A DNA stretch of 64,000 nt. Origin: Thiomonas bhubaneswarensis. GTDB lineage: Bacteria; Pseudomonadota; Gammaproteobacteria; Burkholderiales; Burkholderiaceae_C. The DNA is taken from contig NZ_LIPV01000003.1 in the NCBI RefSeq assembly GCF_001418255.1, positions 62,001 to 126,000 of the forward strand, written 5' to 3'. Below, piece by piece: positions 9,701 to 20,979 of this stretch. Each line of letters begins with the position of its first letter. The stretch's first letter is position 1. The notes beneath the pieces were generated by a model. The model made no database searches. It was not told where the DNA came from and was given only the letters and a program-made list of their open reading frames with translations. Position numbers and translations under genes: made by a program.

Positions 9701-9916
9701 AGCGGCGCAGGCGCGGTGAGCCGATTCAACATGGGCCTCGTCATCGCCACCGGCCTGTCCATCGGCACCCTGTTCACCCTGTTCGTCGTGCCGGCCATGT
9801 ACATGATGCTCGGCGCCGACCACAGCCACGAAGCCCGCGCCAAGGCCCTGCGCGAAGCCGAGGCACACGATCCGCTGGCGCATCCCCCGGGCGGAGGCGC
9901 CTCGACTGCCCATTGA
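6788..9916 (+). CDS. RND efflux pump, HAE1 family inner-membrane transporter
   Basis: A 1042-residue proton-driven exporter of the AcrB/MdtB family; the length is typical. The opening FTDIFIDRPVLSLVVSLVILVLG is the usual first transmembrane helix. Helix 4 carries the proton-relay aspartates in GLVVDDAIIVVENVSRHLEEG. The twelve-helix pattern with two large periplasmic loops is present, as is the second-half motif VGLVTLIGLISKHGILIVEFAN. The C-terminus is short and charged. The substrate cannot be read from sequence; the close fit to MexK/MexW-like pumps makes a drug or small hydrophobic compound likely. It is the last gene of the operon, followed by a terminator. Confidence 0.94.
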   Translation: MNKKFTDIFIDRPVLSLVVSLVILVLGLRSVGLLPVLQYPYTQNAVVTVTTAYPGADANLVASFITTPLENAIAQANGIDYMTSSSVQGVSTITANLRLNYDPDKALTEINTKVNSVLNQLPPAAQKPVLTVSIGQTIDAMYIGFYSDVLKPNQITDYLVRSVQPKLQAIDGVQTAELLGAKNFALRAWLDPNKLAAYGLTAADVYSALAANNYLAATGNAKGQMVQINLSANTDLKSLAGFKNMVVKTVDGQVVRLDDVAHVTLGSDDYDSSVAFDGKTSVYIGIQVAPGANLLDVIARVRKAFPGIQQQLPAGLSGTIVYDSTKFVTSSIDEVVKTLIEAILIVTAVVFIFLGSLRSVIIPLVAIPLSIVGTFTVMLALGYSINLLTLLAIVLAIGLVVDDAIIVVENVSRHLEEGMSRFDASVRAARELANPIIAMTIVLVAVYVPIGFMGGLTGALFTEFAFTLVGTVVMSAIIALTLSPMMCSHLLKAPDPKSRNWQDRLVLFLDHSFDRLHKRYERTLHGSLNYLPVTAVMALIILGSIYYLYSTSMSELAPQEDQGVLISISFNNPTATLDQRQLYAKQVYDVFKTFPETDHVFQLNTPSQVIGGMVLKPWDERKKTASELQPVLQQKLNHIAGSQIAVFQPPPLPGARGLPVQFVLTTTEPFSKLYEVSQKFLADALKSGQFIFLQSDLRIDLPQTRIEIDRNMAAQLGLTMQDIGSALSAMLGGGYVNFFELDGRSYKVIPQVEQKYRLNADQLKHYYVRTASGAMVPLSTVVHLKTTVQPETINHFQQLNSATIQGVPMPFVAQGEALDSLKKLAQETLPAGYGFDYAGPSRQFEQESGGLVLTFAFALVIIFLALAAQFESFRDPVIILVSVPMAISGALLFINLGIGHATLNIYTEVGLVTLIGLISKHGILIVEFANNLQREGRSKREAIEHAAGMRLRPILMTTAAMVLGVMPLITASGAGAVSRFNMGLVIATGLSIGTLFTLFVVPAMYMMLGADHSHEARAKALREAEAHDPLAHPPGGGASTAH

Positions 9917-9936
9917 ACGTTGACGTAATCGCCTTG

Positions 9937-9963
9937 AAGCCGACCTCAGGGTCGGCTTTTTTC
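9937..9963 (+). terminator. Rho-independent terminator of the RND operon
   Basis: AAGCCGACC / GGTCGGCTT form a 9-bp stem with a TCAG loop, followed by a T-rich tract. It begins 21 bases after the pump stop codon. Confidence 0.9.
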
Positions 9964-10072
9964 TTGTGCGTTCACCGCTGGTTACACCTGCATGTCAAGC
10001 CTCGTCACTGGCTCGCGCACTGTGCTCGTTAGGGCAAGCATGGCGTTGTGCCATGTCCCACAGGAGTCTGCG

Positions 10073-10312
10073 ATGTCCCCTCGTTTTGTTGCCCCCTTGA
10101 TGCTGGCTGTTGGTTTGACTTTGGGGGCGCCTGCCGCATTTGCTGCGCCCCAGCCCGCGATGATGCAGGCCCTTCGCGACCTGCAGCAGGCCCGCGCGGA
10201 GCTGCTGCGCGCCGCACCGGACAAGGGCGGCTGGCGCATACATGCGCTGCAGCAGGTCGATCAGGCCATGGCCTCGGTGCGCGCGGGCATGCGTTTCGCC
10301 AATCAGCATTGA
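10073..10312 (+). CDS. Small exported helical protein
   Basis: I do not recognise a named family. The 79-residue product has a clear Sec signal peptide (FVAPLMLAVGLTLGAPAAFAA, cleavage near residue 23). The mature part is one amphipathic, Ala/Gln-rich helical stretch: MMQALRDLQQARAELLRAA, a GGWRIHALQQVDQAMASVRAG segment, and FANQH. The motif LxxLxxARxxL..A..DKGGHRxxAL is common in small periplasmic proteins of Burkholderiales. AGGAG lies 8 bases before the ATG at 10073; a longer frame from 9992 would put the signal peptide inside. It faces metH tail to tail. Confidence 0.72.
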   Translation: MSPRFVAPLMLAVGLTLGAPAAFAAPQPAMMQALRDLQQARAELLRAAPDKGGWRIHALQQVDQAMASVRAGMRFANQH

Positions 10313-10343
10313 GAGCGCTCATGGACGCTGCGACCCGACGGCC

Positions 10344-13064
<2,721 letters not shown>

Positions 13065-13113
13065 GGGGATCAATGGATTGTCGGCCTTCGCCACCGTGCA
13101 GGTCACGAAGGAA

Positions 13114-13185
13114 TGAGCGCCGTTGAGACCCCCAAGCCTGACGCCCGGCGCACCATGGGTGGCGGGCGCTGCAACGCTCCTTGGG
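13114..13185 (-). promoter_or_regulatory. SAH riboswitch upstream of metH
   Basis: On the minus strand the conserved S-adenosylhomocysteine aptamer is visible. The P1 stem is CCCAAG / CTTGGG. It encloses GGAGCGTTGCAGCG and a GC-rich hairpin that leads into CAGG. After P1, CAACGGCGCTC can pair back with GAGCG as the pseudoknot of this class. The aptamer ends 50 bases before the metH ATG. SAH riboswitches turn genes on when SAH accumulates, which fits metH as part of SAH/homocysteine recycling. Confidence 0.9.
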
Positions 13186-13257
13186 AGCACTTATTGTAAA
13201 GATGCGCGCATGCCCTCGGCGTCGGCTCTACCATGTGACAGAAACTCAATTTTCACC

Positions 13258-13857
13258 ATGCCAGCCCGACCTCCATCCCAGCAGACCGTTCATGCGACCT
13301 GGGCACCGCGCATTGCGCAGTTGCTGCTGCGCCAGCCCGGCCATCGTCTCACCGCAGAAGACGCCGTGCTCATCGCCAATCAGATGCAGGTGCGCTGGAT
13401 GCAGGCGGGCACGCGCTTCATCCGCCAGGACGACGACACGCACGACGGCACCATCCTGATGCTGCTGTACGGCGAGGTCAGCGTGGAAAAGGCGCCGCTG
13501 CACCAAGGCGACAGCCTGGTGGTCTCCATCGCCAAGGCCGGGCAGATGTTCGGTGAAATGGGCGTGTTGCTCGATGCGCCGCGCAGCGCGAGCTGCGTGG
13601 CCTACTCCGACGTGGCGCTAGCCGAACTCAGCCGCGAGTCGCTCGAACGTCTGGTGAACGAGCATCCGGGCACGGCGGCACGGCTGGCGCTGGGCATCGC
13701 CAGCCGTCTGGCCGAGCATCTGCGCGACACCTCGAACAAACTCAGCTCGATGTCGCGCCTGGTCAGCGCCATGCACCCCGCCATCCGCTCGCAGATGCTC
13801 GGGCCCAAATCCGGCTTTTCCCCCAGCCAACTCGACGACCCTTCGCTGCCGGATTGA
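13258..13857 (+). CDS. Cyclic nucleotide-binding domain protein without DNA-binding domain
   Basis: A 199-residue protein with one cNMP-binding beta-barrel at about residues 40-150. Visible features are TRFIRQDDDTHDGTILMLLYGEVSV, the phosphate-binding-cassette region GQMFGEMGVLLDAPRSASCVA and the closing helix LAELSRESLERLVNEHP. A further ~60 residues follow (LALGIASRLAEHLRDTSNKL...), but no winged helix is seen, so it is not a Crp-type transcription factor. It may be a signalling adaptor or a Crp-like sensor acting by protein contacts. The longer frame from 13123 runs into the riboswitch region and was rejected. Confidence 0.82.
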   Translation: MPARPPSQQTVHATWAPRIAQLLLRQPGHRLTAEDAVLIANQMQVRWMQAGTRFIRQDDDTHDGTILMLLYGEVSVEKAPLHQGDSLVVSIAKAGQMFGEMGVLLDAPRSASCVAYSDVALAELSRESLERLVNEHPGTAARLALGIASRLAEHLRDTSNKLSSMSRLVSAMHPAIRSQMLGPKSGFSPSQLDDPSLPD

Positions 13858-13866
13858 CGCCTTTTG

Positions 13867-14031
13867 TCAAAGCCGCCCGACAGCCTCGGCGGCCAGCCAG
13901 CTCACCACGCTGGCGAGCAGAAACACCAGAAAGCCGATATTGCTTTCCATGCCCAGCCGCTCGGTGAAGAACCGGCGCAGGCCATAGACGGCGAAGGGAT
14001 AGACAACGATGGAGACGAAAAACCCGAACAA
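13867..14031 (-). CDS. Possible small two-helix membrane protein
   Basis: An unrecognised minus-strand frame in the gap after the methyltransferase gene. From TTG at 14031 it gives 54 residues (CTG at 14073 would give 68). There are two hydrophobic segments, FGFFVSIVVYPFAVYGL and NIGFLVFLLASVVSWLA, separated by a charged RRFFTERLGMES loop. This is a convincing membrane-hairpin pattern and not random high-GC translation. It has no ATG or GTG start and sits 10-50 bases after the upstream stop, so translational coupling is possible. It could also be the remnant of a larger gene. Confidence 0.45.
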   Translation of the reverse strand: MFGFFVSIVVYPFAVYGLRRFFTERLGMESNIGFLVFLLASVVSWLAAEAVGRL

Positions 14032-14083
14032 GGCGCGCTTCCTGAAATAACCGCCGCACTCGATCGGCGGCAGATCGAGTCAC

Positions 14084-14758
14084 CTATTCTGTCTCGTCGG
14101 CGCGCCCGCAGGTGTGTACGGCTGTAAAAGCGCGCTGATAAACGAAAACCGAAGCCGGAGGCGCGTTGCGCCAGGCCAGACCCGAGCGGCGCACATGCAG
14201 CCCGAGTTCCTCGCGCAAGGCCCGCGAAACCGGGCTGGCATGCCCGTAGGTGAACTGCACGAAGCAGCCGCCGGGACGCAGTACCGAGAACGCTTCGCCC
14301 AGAATGGAGCGCTGCGTGGCGCGCGGCATCGACAGCAGCCCCAGCCCGCTGATGACGGCATCGGCCGGGCCGTCCGCCAGATAGCCCGAGGCCTGGGCCG
14401 CAGTTCGCAGCGCGCAGGCGTCGGCCCGAATGACCTGAAGCTCCGGAAAGCGCTGGCGCAGCAGGCCATGCAGCGCTGCGTCGCGCTCGACCACCAGCAG
14501 ATTGGCATGGCGCAGACCATGATCGACCAGCGCCCGGGTGAAGGCGCCGGTGCCCGCGCCGAGCTCGATCACGCGCAGCTGCGCCGGGTCGCTGCCGGGC
14601 AGCAGGGCCAACGGCTTGAGCATCTTCTGGCTGAGTTGCCGCCCCGAGGGCAGCACCGCTGCCACTCCCATCGGGTCGCGCGCCCACGCGCTCAGAAAGG
14701 TGCGGATCTGCTGCGCGGCGCGAATGCGGGTAACGGTGGAGGGCGGTGTGGAGCTCAT
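14084..14758 (-). CDS. Phospholipid N-methyltransferase-like SAM-dependent methyltransferase
   Basis: A class I methyltransferase of 224 residues. Motif I is [16 protein letters not shown] at about residue 65, followed by the acidic strand-2 end [10 protein letters not shown] and motif [14 protein letters not shown]. This arrangement, with SALGLLxxP in place of a catalytic NPPY, is that of PmtA-like phosphatidylethanolamine methyltransferases related to KsgA. The N-terminal [29 protein letters not shown] also fits PmtA (xxPRxVGAIxPSS). It would act at the inner face of the membrane on a phospholipid headgroup. Start ATG at 14758; the frame above it is open but overlaps the lipB promoter region. 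Divergent from lipB. Confidence 0.8.
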   Translation of the reverse strand: MSSTPPSTVTRIRAAQQIRTFLSAWARDPMGVAAVLPSGRQLSQKMLKPLALLPGSDPAQLRVIELGAGTGAFTRALVDHGLRHANLLVVERDAALHGLLRQRFPELQVIRADACALRTAAQASGYLADGPADAVISGLGLLSMPRATQRSILGEAFSVLRPGGCFVQFTYGHASPVSRALREELGLHVRRSGLAWRNAPPASVFVYQRAFTAVHTCGRADETE

Positions 14759-14939
14759 GCGGATGCGGGACAATGCCTCGGTTTGGAACCCATGTCGTCC
14801 AAAGGCTGGCCAGCGCGCGCCGATGCGCCGGAATAACCAGACGGAGGGCACGAACAGATCGAAGCCGGTTACGACCGGTCTTGGGCTGTCTCCCTGCTGT
14901 TTTTTGATTGTGGATGCCGCAACTGAGCGCAACCTTAGC

Positions 14940-15611
14940 ATGAACCCCGACCCTTCCAAACGACCCGCACCGCCCGCGCTGACCTGGCATTGGCGGGGTC
15001 TGCAGGACTATCTGCCCACCTGGGAGGCCATGCGAGCGCTGACCGAGACCCGTACCGCCGCCACGCCCGACCAGCTTTGGGGCGTGGAGCATCCGCCCGT
15101 GTTCACCCAGGGCCAGGCGGGACGCCCGGAGCATCTGCTCGCGGCGCACGACGTGCCTGTGGTGCAGACCGACCGGGGCGGGCAGATCACCTACCACGGC
15201 CCCGGACAGGCGGTGATCTACCTGCTGCTCGACATTCGCCGTCGGCACTGGATGGTGCGCGAGACCGTGCAGCGCATCGAGGAGGCGGTGATCCGCACCC
15301 TGGCGCGATGGGAGATCGACGGCCAGCGCCTTCCGGGCGCGCCGGGCATCTACCTCGCCTCGGGCGAGAAGATCTCGGCGCTCGGGCTCAAGGTGCGCAA
15401 CGGCTGCACCTATCACGGCGTGGCCATCAACGTGGCCATGGATCTGCAGCCCTTCGAGTGGATCAACCCCTGCGGCTTTCCCGGGCTGCGCACCCTCGAC
15501 ATGGCCAGCCTGGGCGTGCACGCCGATGTGGAGCAGGTCGCGAGCGCCTTCGCCGAGGAATTCAGCCAGATCTGGCAGACGCAGGGCGGCGGGCCTACCA
15601 TCCCGCTCTGA
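14940..15611 (+). CDS. lipB: Octanoyl-[ACP]:protein N-octanoyltransferase
   Basis: First step of lipoate synthesis: it moves octanoate from acyl carrier protein to the lipoyl domains of 2-oxoacid dehydrogenases and GcvH. The 223-residue product has [20 protein letters not shown], the catalytic lysine region [19 protein letters not shown] and the catalytic cysteine in [10 protein letters not shown]. The ATG at 14940 starts right at the usual N-terminus (the frame above it is shadow sequence). lipA follows 27 bases downstream, so the two form an operon. Confidence 0.94.
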   Translation: MNPDPSKRPAPPALTWHWRGLQDYLPTWEAMRALTETRTAATPDQLWGVEHPPVFTQGQAGRPEHLLAAHDVPVVQTDRGGQITYHGPGQAVIYLLLDIRRRHWMVRETVQRIEEAVIRTLARWEIDGQRLPGAPGIYLASGEKISALGLKVRNGCTYHGVAINVAMDLQPFEWINPCGFPGLRTLDMASLGVHADVEQVASAFAEEFSQIWQTQGGGPTIPL

Positions 15612-15638
15612 ACCCGTTTTATCTTGCCCATTTTCGCG

Positions 15639-16604
15639 ATGACCACGCCTACCCCTCCGCTTGCCGACCCGACGATCAAACAGAAAGGGCAGGCCAAGAC
15701 CGCCCGCATTCCGATCAAGATCGTGCCTGCGGGCGAGGCGCCGTTGCGCAAGCCGGAGTGGATCAGGGTCAAGGCCGCCACACCGTCGTCGCAGTTCTAC
15801 GCCATCAAAGGCCTGCTGCGCGAGCACAAGCTGGTGACCGTCTGTGAGGAAGCGAGCTGTCCGAACATTGGCGAATGCTTCGGCAAGGGCACGGCCACCT
15901 TCATGATCATGGGCGACAAATGCACGCGGCGCTGCCCGTTCTGCGATGTGGGCCATGGCCGTCCCGACCCGCTCGACCCCGAAGAGCCCGGCCATCTGGC
16001 CCGAGCGATTGCCGCGATGAAGCTGCGCTATGTGGTCATCACCAGCGTGGACCGCGACGATCTGCGCGACGGCGGGGCGCAGCACTTCGTCGATTGCATT
16101 CAGGCCGTGCGCGCGCAGTCGCCCGCAACAAAGATCGAGGTCTTGGTGCCCGACTTTCGCGGCCGACTGGACAAGGCGCTCGCCATTTTCGCCGCCGGTT
16201 TGCCCGACGTGATGAATCACAACCTGGAGACCGTGCCGCGCCTGTACAAACAGGCCCGCCCAGGCGCCGATTACGCCCATTCGCTCAAGCTGCTGGCCGA
16301 TTTCAAGGCGCGTCATCCCGGCATTCCCACCAAGAGCGGGTTGATGGTCGGCCTGGGCGAGACCGATGACGAAATCCTCGACGTGATGCGCGACATGCGC
16401 GCGCACGGCATCGACATGCTCACCATCGGCCAATACCTCGCGCCCACAGGACACCACCTGCCTGTGACGCGCTACGTGCATCCAGACACCTTCGCCATGT
16501 TCGAGCGCGAAGCGCTGGCCATGGGCTTCACCCACGCCGCCGTCGGCGCGATGGTGCGCAGCAGCTATCACGCCGACCAACAGGCGCATGCGGCTGGCGT
16601 GTGA
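15639..16604 (+). CDS. lipA: Lipoyl synthase
   Basis: Radical-SAM enzyme that inserts two sulfurs into the octanoyl chain placed by LipB. It has two iron-sulfur sites. The auxiliary-cluster cysteines are in [12 protein letters not shown] (CX4CX5C), and the radical-SAM cysteines in CTRRCPFC (CX3CX2C). The C-terminal RSSYHADQ holds the conserved serine ligand of the auxiliary cluster. The product is ~321 residues, normal for the family. ATG at 15639 was chosen; an in-frame ATG at 15624 adds five residues. Confidence 0.95.
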   Translation: MTTPTPPLADPTIKQKGQAKTARIPIKIVPAGEAPLRKPEWIRVKAATPSSQFYAIKGLLREHKLVTVCEEASCPNIGECFGKGTATFMIMGDKCTRRCPFCDVGHGRPDPLDPEEPGHLARAIAAMKLRYVVITSVDRDDLRDGGAQHFVDCIQAVRAQSPATKIEVLVPDFRGRLDKALAIFAAGLPDVMNHNLETVPRLYKQARPGADYAHSLKLLADFKARHPGIPTKSGLMVGLGETDDEILDVMRDMRAHGIDMLTIGQYLAPTGHHLPVTRYVHPDTFAMFEREALAMGFTHAAVGAMVRSSYHADQQAHAAGV

Positions 16605-16690
16605 GGCGTCACCTTGCGTTGACGCAGCCCGCGGCGCACCGCGCCGACCGACAATAGGCGCGGTTCACGTACCCATTTGGAGACCTGCAG

Positions 16691-17146
16691 ATGAAAGCAC
16701 CCGCTTACGCGCTGGGCCTGTCCGGGCTCGTTCCCTTCATCGCCCTGGGCCTGGCCGCCTGGGTTGCGCCCGTCACGTCATTGACCGCCGTCGTGGTGAT
16801 CCAGGCGCAGTATGCCGCAGCGATTCTGGCGTTTCTCGGGGCGCTGTATTGGGGCGCGGCGCTGGTTCAGCCGGAGGGGCAGGTGCAGCGTCCGTGGCTG
16901 CTGCTGGGTTGGGGCGTGGTGCTGCCCTTGTGGGCCTGGCGCATGACCTGGGCGTCGAGCTGGGTCTACGGCATGAGCGGGCTGTTCATCGGTCTGGCCG
17001 TGGCGTATGCCGCAGACGTGATGCTGCGCAAACAACTGCCGTGGCCGTCCTGGTTTTTGCAACTGCGCCTGTGGCTCACCCTCGGGGCGCTGTTCGGGCT
17101 GGGTCTGACCCTGGTGCGGCTCTACACCTTCAAGCCTGCGGGCTGA
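16691..17146 (+). CDS. DUF3429 membrane protein
   Basis: A 151-residue integral membrane protein with about five hydrophobic helices. It matches the DUF3429 pattern: YALGLSGLVPFIALGLAAW at the start, then YAAAILAFLGALYWGAAL, then a lone WxWRMTWAS segment and a C-terminal WLTLGALFGLGLTLVRLY helix. Its function is unknown. GGAGA lies before the ATG. Its 3' end overlaps the convergent zur gene by 17 bases. Confidence 0.83.
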   Translation: MKAPAYALGLSGLVPFIALGLAAWVAPVTSLTAVVVIQAQYAAAILAFLGALYWGAALVQPEGQVQRPWLLLGWGVVLPLWAWRMTWASSWVYGMSGLFIGLAVAYAADVMLRKQLPWPSWFLQLRLWLTLGALFGLGLTLVRLYTFKPAG

Positions 17147-17624
17147 GGCGTTCATTCGCCGCGGCGGCGCAGGCCGCGCACAGGCCCTGCACCTCGAGCC
17201 GGGCGTGGCGGGCGACAAAACCCGTGGCCGCCACGGCCTGATGAATGACGGCGTCCATCGACGCGTCGTGCAACTCCTGAACCCGGCCGCAACGCTCGCA
17301 CAGCAGCAGGTGCGCAGCATGCGGCTGATCGGGATGGTTGCAGCCGACGAAGGCGTTCAGACTGTCGACGCGGTGGATCAGCCCCTGTTCCAGCAGAAAA
17401 TCGAGCGCCCGATACACCGTGGGCGGCTTGGCGGCGTGGTCTTCGGTGGACAACTGCGCCAGCAGGTCATAGGCCTTGACCGCTTCGGTGCGCGACTGCA
17501 CCAGCTCCAGCACCCGACGGCGCAACGGCGTGAGGCGCACCCCGCGGGCGGCGCACAGGCGTTCGGCGTGGATCAGGGCGTCCTGCGCGGCAGGGGCGGT
17601 GGCATGGCGGTGGCTGGGGCTCAT
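17130..17624 (-). CDS. zur: Fur-family zinc uptake regulator
   Basis: A 164-residue zinc-sensing repressor of the Fur family. The winged helix includes RGVRLTPLRRRVLELV and AKPPTVYRALDFLLEQGLIHRV. The metal sites are CNHPDQPHAAHLLLCERCG and the C-terminal C-A-A-C pair; together they form the structural and regulatory zinc sites of Zur rather than the His-rich iron site of Fur. Lengths and motifs fit the Burkholderiales Zur. The start at 17624 is the first ATG with a standard N-terminus; the frame continues upstream into the fold-back repeat and was not used. Confidence 0.86.
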   Translation of the reverse strand: MSPSHRHATAPAAQDALIHAERLCAARGVRLTPLRRRVLELVQSRTEAVKAYDLLAQLSTEDHAAKPPTVYRALDFLLEQGLIHRVDSLNAFVGCNHPDQPHAAHLLLCERCGRVQELHDASMDAVIHQAVAATGFVARHARLEVQGLCAACAAAANERLSPQA

Positions 17625-17651
17625 GTGCGCAAGTATGCAACACGCGGCGTG

Positions 17652-17822
17652 CCTAGGAGCTTGTCGGACTTGAGGATCGCGGGCTGCAAAATGTCCCTGC
17701 GGCCCCCTGCGGCAGCGGCTTTTTGCCCCATAGCAACGGCTATGGGGCTGCAAATCCGCCGCCACATGACATCCACATGGCCATTTTCGCCATTCGCGTC
17801 CCAAGCCCGACAGGCTCCTGGG
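17652..17822. repeat. 171-bp fold-back (MITE-like) element, copy 1
   Basis: A long imperfect palindrome between the diguanylate cyclase stop (17833) and zur. The 20-base ends match in 17 positions as inverted repeats: CCTAGGAGCTTGTCGGACTT at 17652 and AAGCCCGACAGGCTCCTGGG at 17803. The exact centre is a perfect 10-bp hairpin, GCCCCATAGC / GCTATGGGGC, with an AACG loop (17725-17748). The arms between ends and core also pair in patches. No ORF is present. It has the same plan as the element at 37178 and may also stop cyclase transcription. Confidence 0.78.
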
Positions 17823-17832
17823 TGGTCGCGCG

Positions 17833-19038
17833 TCATGCCGTGGCCAGGCTGCCCACATCGGTCGGCGCACTGCTGGCCACATGCACCCGGTTGCGGCCTT
17901 CGGCCTTGGCGGCGTAGAGCGCGCGATCGGCGCGGATGAGCAGATCGTCGAAGGTCTCGTCTTCCGGTGCGGCCTGGGCTACACCGATGCTCACCGTGAC
18001 CGCAAGATGCTCGGGCTCCAGAACCCAGAGCTCGACATGCTGGCGCAGGCGTTCGGCCGCGGCCTGCGCCTCGCCCAACTCGGTCTGTGGCAGGAACACC
18101 AGAAATTCCTCGCCGCCCATGCGCGCGGTGCGGTCGCTGGGCCGCGTGCCTTCGCGCAGCCGAGCGGCCAGTCCGGCGAGCACCCTGTCGCCCACCGCAT
18201 GGCCGTAGGCGTCGTTGATGTGTTTGAAGTGGTCGATGTCGATGACCAGCACGCAAAACGGCAGGTCTTTCTGGTGGTAGGTGGTCCACTCGTGTTCGAG
18301 CAGTTCCTGCGCGGCGCGGCGGTTGAGCAGGCCGGTGAGGGCGTCATGCAGGGCGATGTCGCTGAGCCTGCGCACCAGACGAACGATCATGAAACCCCCA
18401 TAGACCAGGCTGAGAAAGGACGACATCAGCAGCAGGCCGAGCACGGCCAGCACGTTGGGCAGGGTGGTTTGCAACACCACCGGCGCATGCACTGGCGGGC
18501 CAAACAGGACGCCGATGCCCAGGCCGATCATGCCCAGGCCGAAGACCAGGGTGGGGGCATGCAGCAGCCAGGTGGCCGATGCGTGGAACTCGGTCAGCAT
18601 GGCACGATGCACGCCCTGCACCGCGCGGATCGAAACCCAGCCTGTCGGCAGCGCGATCAGCGCGATCCGGGCGTTTTCCGCCGACGAGGCGTGCCCGAGA
18701 AGGAGCACCACGACGACTGCCGCCACCAGAATGACTGCCTGCTCCCGGTCATGGGTGGAGCGGTGGAAAAACGTCGCACTGGCCCGCCAGGCAAACAGGA
18801 TGGCGAGAATCATGGCGAGATCGGCTGCGCTGTAGCCGAGCACGTCGGGGATGCGTCCGCGAAAGGTCAGCAACAGGCAAGACAGCGCGCCCATGCCGCA
18901 GAACAGCGCCCAGAGCCCGGCGCTGCGGCGGAACAGCGGCGTGAGCCGACTGACGGCCAGCCAGGCCAGGGCATAGACACCCTGTTGCAGCGCCACCGCG
19001 ATGAGCAGCCATTGCAAGGCTGTAAAAGAGGCTGTCAT
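17833..19038 (-). CDS. Diguanylate cyclase with N-terminal membrane domain
   Basis: Makes the second messenger cyclic di-GMP. About 401 residues from ATG 19038. The first ~215 residues contain six to seven hydrophobic helices, a membrane sensor region I cannot name. The GGDEF domain follows: DALTGLLNRRAAQELL, DIDHFKHINDAYGHAVGD, and the active-site motif MGGEEFL. RPSD lies five residues before GGEEF and would be the product-inhibition I-site. VSIGVAQ and ADRALYAAKAEGRNRV end the domain. GGEEF is an active variant. Five hydrophobic residues at 19020 mark the new start; a frame to 19119 adds a Lys/Arg-rich tail. Confidence 0.92.
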   Translation of the reverse strand: MTASFTALQWLLIAVALQQGVYALAWLAVSRLTPLFRRSAGLWALFCGMGALSCLLLTFRGRIPDVLGYSAADLAMILAILFAWRASATFFHRSTHDREQAVILVAAVVVVLLLGHASSAENARIALIALPTGWVSIRAVQGVHRAMLTEFHASATWLLHAPTLVFGLGMIGLGIGVLFGPPVHAPVVLQTTLPNVLAVLGLLLMSSFLSLVYGGFMIVRLVRRLSDIALHDALTGLLNRRAAQELLEHEWTTYHQKDLPFCVLVIDIDHFKHINDAYGHAVGDRVLAGLAARLREGTRPSDRTARMGGEEFLVFLPQTELGEAQAAAERLRQHVELWVLEPEHLAVTVSIGVAQAAPEDETFDDLLIRADRALYAAKAEGRNRVHVASSAPTDVGSLATA

Positions 19039-19168
19039 GGACTCCCCGATCCTTTTCTTTACCCCCATTCTGGGGGAAGGCGCACGGGCTGAGAAGAGGA
19101 ACTCCCTGATTTTGCGCAAGAGAATGTGGAGAATGTCTCACGATCTGCGGCGAATGGTCATTTCGATC

Positions 19169-19194
19169 AAAAAGCCGCCTCGCGGCGGCTTTTT
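19169..19194 (-). terminator. Bidirectional Rho-independent terminator
   Basis: AAAAAGCCGCC / GGCGGCTTTTT with a TCGC loop is an A/T-flanked stem that can work in both directions. It lies ten bases past the end of aceB on the minus strand. Confidence 0.9.
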
Positions 19195-19203
19195 GATGGG
19201 TTG

Positions 19204-20790
<1,587 letters not shown>

Positions 20791-20979
20791 TGGCGATCTC
20801 CGTGTATGGGTGAGTGAGGTTTGCGTCTGCCGCATCATCCGCGGGTCACGCGGCGCGTCGGCAAACGCCCATCTTTGTGGGATGACCACAGTTTATGCTG
20901 CACTGCGGCATCCGTGCGCCCCGCTGATGCTGTCGCATGCATTAGATTGATGACTTTTCCAGATGCAATGCCCGCGAAT

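Noticed and set aside
6536-9913. An 1125-codon open frame on the minus strand
   Set aside because: It is antisense to the RND pump. Its composition is rich in His, Gln, Asp, Gly and Val without helices or known motifs, typical of the shadow frame of a GC-rich gene.
13902-16589. An 895-codon minus-strand frame
   Set aside because: Shadow of lipA, lipB and the methyltransferase region; its end runs through the small membrane ORF in a different frame.
20791-20979. A T-N11-A LysR operator between aceB and the LysR gene
   Set aside because: TGCCGCAT and TGCGGCAT occur in the gap, but the spacing is too long and no clear T-N11-A palindrome stands out, so no site was annotated.
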